Shown piece by piece: positions 60,128 to 64,000 of a DNA stretch of 64,000 nt. The stretch lies in contig CP054936.1 of assembly GCA_013364255.1 (NCBI GenBank), positions 806,001 to 870,000 of the forward strand, written 5' to 3'. The position numbers were made by a program, and so were the translations under genes. The notes beneath the pieces are model-generated. The model made no database searches. It was given only the letters and a program-made list of their open reading frames with translations, and was not told the origin of the DNA. This DNA is from Streptomyces seoulensis (GTDB lineage Bacteria > Actinomycetota > Actinomycetes > Streptomycetales > Streptomycetaceae). Position 1 is the stretch's first letter; each line of letters begins with the position of its first letter.

Positions 60128-60679
60128 ATGTCCGCCGTGCCGGTGATTCTGCTGCTGTCGGGGAGCCTGCGCGCCGGGTCCACGAACGAGACCGTGCTGC
60201 GCACGGCGCGGGACGTGGCGTCGGCCGCGCGGGTGCGCGCCGTCCTGTACGACGGCCTGGCGGGACTGCCGCACTTCAACCCCGACGACGACACCGAGCC
60301 GTTGCCGCCCGCCGTGGCCGGACTGCGCGCGGCGATCGACGCGGCGGCGGGGATCCTCGTGTGCACGCCGGAGTACGCGGGCACGCTGCCGGGCGCGTTC
60401 AAGAACCTGCTCGACTGGACGGTCGGCGGGACCGAGATCTGCGACAAGCCCGTCGCCTGGGTCAACGCGGCGGCCCCGGGCCGGGGCGGGGGCGCGGAGG
60501 CCACGCTGCGGACCGTCCTGGGCTACACCGGCGCCCACATCGTGGAGCCGGCCTGCGTGGCGATCCCGGTGGACAGAGGGGCGATCGACCCGGACGGCCT
60601 CCTCACCGACCCGGAGGCCCGCCGCCGACTCGGCTCGGTGCTGGGCCTGTTGGCCGCTTCCGGCAGCGGACGGCCGTAG
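60128..60679 (+). CDS. NADPH-dependent FMN reductase
   Basis: The 183-residue flavodoxin-like protein has the FMN phosphate loop LLLSGSLRAGSTNETVLRTA and the TPEYAGTLPGAFKNLLDW segment of the FMN_red family. It supplies reduced flavin or reduces quinones and metals. ATG 60128 follows a -10-like hexamer by 6 nt, so it may be leaderless. It stands alone between the SDR and the TOPRIM gene. Confidence 0.93.
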   Translation: MSAVPVILLLSGSLRAGSTNETVLRTARDVASAARVRAVLYDGLAGLPHFNPDDDTEPLPPAVAGLRAAIDAAAGILVCTPEYAGTLPGAFKNLLDWTVGGTEICDKPVAWVNAAAPGRGGGAEATLRTVLGYTGAHIVEPACVAIPVDRGAIDPDGLLTDPEARRRLGSVLGLLAASGSGRP

Positions 60680-60969
60680 GGCCACGTCCGGCGGATTCTC
60701 CTCGCCGCCGCCCGGCCACCGACGAGGACGGCGTCCTGGGTGAGGGCCGGCGGCCCCGGGGAACGTCTCCTACCGCGAGCTCCAGCGACCGCCCACGGAC
60801 ACCGACGGGTTGCGGCGCGGGCTGCTCGGTCGGTCCGCGCGGGAGGGCGCCGCCGCCGGCGGGCGCCGGTGTGCCGGCGCCCGATGTGTCGGCATCAGGT
60901 GTGCCGGCGTCCGGCGTCCGGGCGGTAATTCCCTCGCGCCGCGGCCGCGACGGAGCGAGACTCGGTCCC
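60680..60969. other. Spacer with a possible gene remnant
   Basis: The 290-bp spacer lacks an intact gene. At 60762-60850 the frame reads NVSYRELQRPPTDTDGLRRG, which looks like a fragment of a CU044_5270-type protein but has a stop upstream (60741-60743) and no start. It may be the remains of a decayed gene. Confidence 0.35.
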
Positions 60970-61587
60970 ATGACTGACATGGGGGCGTTCCGGGACGCGG
61001 TCGCCGTCTGGGCGGCGGGCGGCCCCGCCGCCCCCGCGCACGAGCTGGCGGCGCGGCTCGCGGTCCGGGTGGCCGTACTGCTCGAAGGGCCGAGCGACGT
61101 CGCGGCGGTCGACGCGCTGGCCGAGCGCCGCGGCCGGGACCTGGCGGCCGAGGGGGTCTGCGTCCTGCCGATCGGCGGCGCGATGAGCGTCGGGCGCTAC
61201 GCCCCGCTCCTCGGCCCGTCCGGCCTCGGCCTGCGCCTCACCGGGCTGTGCGACGAGGCGGAACGCCCCTACTACACGCGCGGCTTCGAGCGGGCCGGTG
61301 CGGCGCCGCACGGCTTCTCCGTCTGCGCGGCGGACCTGGAGGACGAACTCATCCGCGCGCTGGGCGTGCCCCGGGTGACGGAACTCGTACGGGACGAAGG
61401 CGACTTGCGGGCCCTGGAGACGTTCCTGCGCCAGCCCGCGCAGCAAGGCCGCCCCCCGCAGCGGCAGTTCCGGCGGTTCCTCGGGACGAAGAAGGGCCGC
61501 AAGATCCACTACGGCCGTGTCCTCGTCCAGGCCCTCGACCCCGACCGCGTCCCGGCCCCGCTCGACGACCTGCTCGCCGTTCTCTGA
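60970..61587 (+). CDS. Stand-alone TOPRIM-domain (OLD-nuclease-like) protein
   Basis: The 205-residue protein contains a TOPRIM domain like that of OLD-family nucleases: LLEGPSDVAAVDALAE with the metal Glu E39, IGGAMSVGRYAPLLG, and GLCDEAE with D95 for the second metal site. The ABC-type ATPase of OLD proteins is absent; only a helical C-terminus (about 140-205) with RFLGTKKGRKIHYG follows. A role in nucleic-acid cleavage or repair is possible, but no partner ATPase is adjacent. ATG 60970. Confidence 0.82.
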   Translation: MTDMGAFRDAVAVWAAGGPAAPAHELAARLAVRVAVLLEGPSDVAAVDALAERRGRDLAAEGVCVLPIGGAMSVGRYAPLLGPSGLGLRLTGLCDEAERPYYTRGFERAGAAPHGFSVCAADLEDELIRALGVPRVTELVRDEGDLRALETFLRQPAQQGRPPQRQFRRFLGTKKGRKIHYGRVLVQALDPDRVPAPLDDLLAVL

Positions 61588-61630
61588 TCCGACTCCCCGG
61601 CCGACCCCCGCCGGACCCGCGACCGCCACG

Positions 61631-61703
61631 CCCCGCGCGCCACCAGCCGCTGTCGCCCCGCGCGCCACCAGCCGCTGTAGCCCCACGCGCCACCACCCGG
61701 CAC
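61631..61703. repeat. Three-copy 25-bp tandem repeat
   Basis: Units beginning CCCCGCGCGCCACCAGC at 61631 and 61656 and a diverged CCCCACGCGCCACCAC at 61681 follow one another at a 25-bp period. They could encode a repeated Gly-Trp-Trp-Arg-Ala-Gly peptide on the minus strand but no such gene is supported. Confidence 0.8.
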
Positions 61704-61944
61704 GCCGCCCCGCGCGCCCCATCGCCGTGGCCGCCGCGCCACGACCCACCGCCGTCGTACGCCGCCGCGCCCCGCCTCTCCCCTTCCGCGTCCCGCCGCA
61801 CCACCCCCTCCGCGCCCCGCCGCACCTCTCCGGGACCGTCCACACCCGCGCACCAGCATGTTTACCTTCGCAATGCTTGCCTTTGCCAAGGTTTTGCGCC
61901 GAGAGGCCCGATTTGGACGCCCGAGGCAATCAACCGCCTTTATG

Positions 61945-61959
61945 GTTGCTACAAGCAAC
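61945..61959. promoter_or_regulatory. MarR-type operator
   Basis: GTTGCT-ACA-AGCAAC is a perfect inverted repeat 15 bp upstream of the MarR start, just before its AGGAGG-like site ACGGAGG. Its TTGC/GCAA half-sites are typical of MarR regulators, so it is probably an autoregulatory site that also controls the exporter. Confidence 0.65.
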
Positions 61960-61974
61960 GATTACGGAGGTGTG

Positions 61975-62463
61975 ATGGCCGAGCAGGCGCAGTACGAAGA
62001 ACTGGCGCGTCAGCTCAGTGCCGTCGGGGCCGTGAAACGGGACATGGCGCGAATCCTGCCGCCCGACTGCCCGGCCGGCTCCGCCGCCGTGCTGACCCTG
62101 CTCGGCCGCCACGGCGACATGCGCATGAGCAAGCTCGCCGAGCTGCTCGCCGTGGACATGTCGGTGACCAGCCGGCACGTCGCGCACGTCGCCGCCCGCG
62201 GCTGGATCGAACGGCTGCCGGACCCGGCGGACAAGCGCTCGCGCCTCCTGCGCCTGACGCCCGCCGGTCTGCACCAGATCGACGAGCTGTCCCGTCGCAC
62301 CACGCACCTGCTGACCGAGCGGCTGAGCCACTGGACCGACGACGAGGTCGGCCAGCTCATCCGGCTGATGGGCCGGCTGCGCGACGACTTCGGCGACTGC
62401 CGGTCCGCCCCGGTGCGGCTCCCCGCCCCCCTGGCCGAGCAGTCCGCGCCCGTGGCCCCGTAG
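61975..62463 (+). CDS. MarR-family regulator
   Basis: The 162-residue protein has the MarR winged helix: LAELLAVDMSVTSRHVAHV, GWIERLPDPADKRSRLLRL (wing with the DKRSR loop) and flanking dimer helices. ATG 61975 has the site ACGGAGG. It likely represses itself and the DHA2 exporter 48 nt downstream until a phenolic or drug ligand binds. Confidence 0.92.
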   Translation: MAEQAQYEELARQLSAVGAVKRDMARILPPDCPAGSAAVLTLLGRHGDMRMSKLAELLAVDMSVTSRHVAHVAARGWIERLPDPADKRSRLLRLTPAGLHQIDELSRRTTHLLTERLSHWTDDEVGQLIRLMGRLRDDFGDCRSAPVRLPAPLAEQSAPVAP

Positions 62464-62511
62464 GCGCCGAGACCACCCGTACACCCGCAAGCACGTAAGC
62501 AAAGGAAGTCC

Positions 62512-64000
62512 ATGGCAACGACCACACCAGCCGGTGTGCGGGCCCACGCGCGGCGAGGGGGCGACGCCCACTCCCCGGACGACGCCCCGATGACGCACCG
62601 TCAGATCATGGAGGCGCTGTCCGGGCTGCTGCTCGGGCTGTTCGCCGCCATCCTGTCCTCGACGATCGTCACCAACGCCCTGCCGACGATCATCAAGGAC
62701 CTGGGCGGCGGCCAGTCGGCGTACACCTGGGTCGTCACCGCGGCGCTGCTCGCCATGACGGCCTCGGTGCCGCTGTGGGGCAAGCTCTCGGACCTGCTCA
62801 GCAAGAAGGCGCTCGTCCAGATAGCCCTGGTGATCTACGTCGCGGGCTCGGTCATAGCGGGCCTGGCGCAGAACCCGGCCATGCTGATCACCGCGCGCGT
62901 CGTGCAGGGCCTGGGCGCGGGCGGCCTGTCCGCGCTGGTGCAGGTCATCATGGCCGCGATGATCGCGCCCCGGGAGCGCGGCCGCTACTCCGGCTACACC
63001 GGCGCCACGTTCGCCGTCGCCACCGTCGGCGGCCCGCTGCTCGGCGGTGTCATCACCGACACCTCGTGGCTGGGCTGGCGCTACTGCCTGTTCGTCGGCA
63101 TCCCCTTCGCCCTGATCGCCCTGCTGGTGCTCCAGAAGACGCTGCACCTGCCGGTCGCCAAGCGCCAGGTCAAGGTCGACTGGGGCGGCGCCTTCCTGAT
63201 CACCGCCGCGGCCTCCCTGCTGCTGCTCTGGGTCACCTTCGCGAACGACAAGTACGACTGGGTGTCGTGGCAGACGTTCACGATGGTGGGCGGCGTGATC
63301 GTGCTGGCGCTGCTGTTCGTGTTCGTGGAGACCCGGGCGAGCGCGCCGATCATCCCGCTGCGCCTGTTCCGCAACCGCACCATCGCGCTGGCGTCGCTCG
63401 CCTCGCTGTTCGTCGGTGTCGGCATGTACTCCGGCACCGTGTTCTTCTCGCAGTACTTCCAGCTGGCCCGCGACAAGTCCCCGACGATGTCCGGCGTCAT
63501 GACGATCCCGATGATCGGCGGTCTGTTCGTCGCCTCCATGGTCTCCGGCCAGATCATCACCCGCACCGGCCGCTGGAAGGCCTGGCTGGTGGCCGGCGGC
63601 GCGTGCCTGACCGCGGGCCTCGGCCTGCTCGGCACGATGCGCTACGACACCCCGTACTGGCACCTGTCGATCTACATGGCGCTGCTCGGCGTCGGCGTCG
63701 GCATGACGATGCAGAACCTGGTGCTCTCCACCCAGAACCAGGTCGCCCCGCAGGACCTCGGCGCGGCGTCCTCGACGGTCAGCTTCTTCCGTACCCTCGG
63801 CGGCGCGGTCGGCGTCGGTGTGCTCGGCTCGGTGATGTCCACCCGCATCAGCCACCACGCCAAGGACACCCTCATGTCCCTGAGCCCGCACGCGCGGGCC
63901 GCCGCCGCCAAGGCGATGAGCGCCGACGGCGCGCTGCCCGACATGGACGCGCTGCCCCGCGCGGTGCGCACCTGGCTGGAGGGCGCCTACGGCCACGGCA
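62512..64000 (+). CDS. DHA2-family MFS exporter, 3' end cut by the window edge
   Basis: From ATG 62512 (site AAAGGAAG) the frame is open to the last base, giving at least 496 residues. It has the DHA2 layout of 14 helices: SSTIVTNALPTIIKDLG, WGKLSDLLSKK, RVVQGLGAGGLSALVQ and VATVGGPLLGGVITD. The hydrophilic C-terminal part after SMSTRISHHAKD is incomplete. With the MarR gene just upstream it forms a typical MarR-efflux pair. Confidence 0.92.
   Translation, partial: MATTTPAGVRAHARRGGDAHSPDDAPMTHRQIMEALSGLLLGLFAAILSSTIVTNALPTIIKDLGGGQSAYTWVVTAALLAMTASVPLWGKLSDLLSKKALVQIALVIYVAGSVIAGLAQNPAMLITARVVQGLGAGGLSALVQVIMAAMIAPRERGRYSGYTGATFAVATVGGPLLGGVITDTSWLGWRYCLFVGIPFALIALLVLQKTLHLPVAKRQVKVDWGGAFLITAAASLLLLWVTFANDKYDWVSWQTFTMVGGVIVLALLFVFVETRASAPIIPLRLFRNRTIALASLASLFVGVGMYSGTVFFSQYFQLARDKSPTMSGVMTIPMIGGLFVASMVSGQIITRTGRWKAWLVAGGACLTAGLGLLGTMRYDTPYWHLSIYMALLGVGVGMTMQNLVLSTQNQVAPQDLGAASSTVSFFRTLGGAVGVGVLGSVMSTRISHHAKDTLMSLSPHARAAAAKAMSADGALPDMDALPRAVRTWLEGAYGHG

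Larger units (their letters stand above)
61588..61974. other. Proline/Ala-codon-rich intergenic region with 25-bp repeats
   Basis: The 387-bp spacer shows no supported gene. The left half is C-rich with a 25-bp triple repeat (61631-61703); the right half turns AT-richer and carries the MarR operator and promoter. Confidence 0.5.

Noticed and set aside
59843..61703. 25-bp direct repeats as a CRISPR array
   Set aside because: Copies are directly adjacent with no unique spacers, and no cas gene is present.
1..64000. tRNA, rRNA, transposase or integrase genes
   Set aside because: I looked for cloverleaf-like segments, conserved rRNA stretches and recombinase motifs and saw none that I could support.

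Overview
The window is about 64 kb of very GC-rich DNA with GTG and ATG starts, Streptomyces-type gene families (DUF574/PF04672 methyltransferases, SpoIIE-type phosphatases with PAS/GAF sensors, ABATE/CGNR zinc-finger proteins, an ECF41 sigma factor, many TetR and short-chain dehydrogenase genes) and sugar ABC operons without their own ATPase. It is best read as a Streptomyces chromosomal segment with accessory, arm-like content. I see 58 intact or edge-truncated protein genes, one frameshifted gene, and no rRNA, tRNA, CRISPR array, transposase or integrase.

Region by region: (1) 1-7.9 kb is the right end of a tailoring-enzyme cassette: methyltransferase C-terminus, P450, zinc alcohol dehydrogenase, aldehyde dehydrogenase, glutamine-dependent asparagine-synthetase-type amidotransferase, then an NCS1 permease with a C-terminal Cys/His zinc-ribbon-like tail. 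The enzyme order suggests stepwise conversion of an alkyl carbon to a carboxamide. (2) 8-19.4 kb holds small stress and regulation modules: TetR/oxidoreductase, ECF41 sigma, VOC and CGNR genes sharing one palindromic leaderless promoter, a frameshifted ASCH gene, an acetyltransferase, a large PAS-GAF-PP2C phosphatase, a lytic-transglycosylase-like gene, an MFS exporter and an SDR. (3) 19.6-26.4 kb holds a TerD-like protein, a LysE exporter, a TetR/SDR pair and a DHA2 exporter/TetR pair, the last two with clear operators.

(4) 26.5-34.1 kb is a carbohydrate-use locus: a HutC/GntR regulator divergent from an operon of lipoprotein sugar binder, two permeases, GH20 hexosaminidase and secreted CBM3-GH16 enzyme. 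The intergenic region carries repeated ACTGGT/ACCAGT half-sites resembling DasR-type dre elements. (5) 34.2-46.6 kb is stress-flavoured: a thioredoxin-fold protein and TetR with duplicated operators, a DUF574 methyltransferase, a membrane PP2C, a BKACE enzyme, an isolated gas-vesicle GvpA-like gene beside a 701-residue TerD protein, a PAP2 phosphatase, a universal stress protein preceded by three 20-bp-spaced DosR-like boxes, a second CGNR protein, a metallo-hydrolase and an Eis-type acetyltransferase. (6) 47.8-54.1 kb is the tightest operon: an amine-oxidase-like flavoprotein, DUF1365, two cyclopropane-fatty-acid-synthase-type methyltransferases and a DUF1295 membrane reductase, joined by four successive 4-bp start/stop overlaps and preceded by a fasciclin lipoprotein and a 24-bp perfect hairpin. 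It probably modifies membrane lipid acyl chains. (7) 54.4-64 kb mixes an amidohydrolase, oxidoreductases, MerR and MarR regulators, a second DUF574 methyltransferase, a stand-alone TOPRIM protein and a DHA2 exporter cut by the window edge.

Many short genes start 6-8 nt after a -10-like hexamer and so look leaderless. Convergent gene pairs are often separated by strong hairpins. Tandem micro-repeats (7, 8, 15, 18, 25 and 29 bp) are frequent in spacers and protein linkers.
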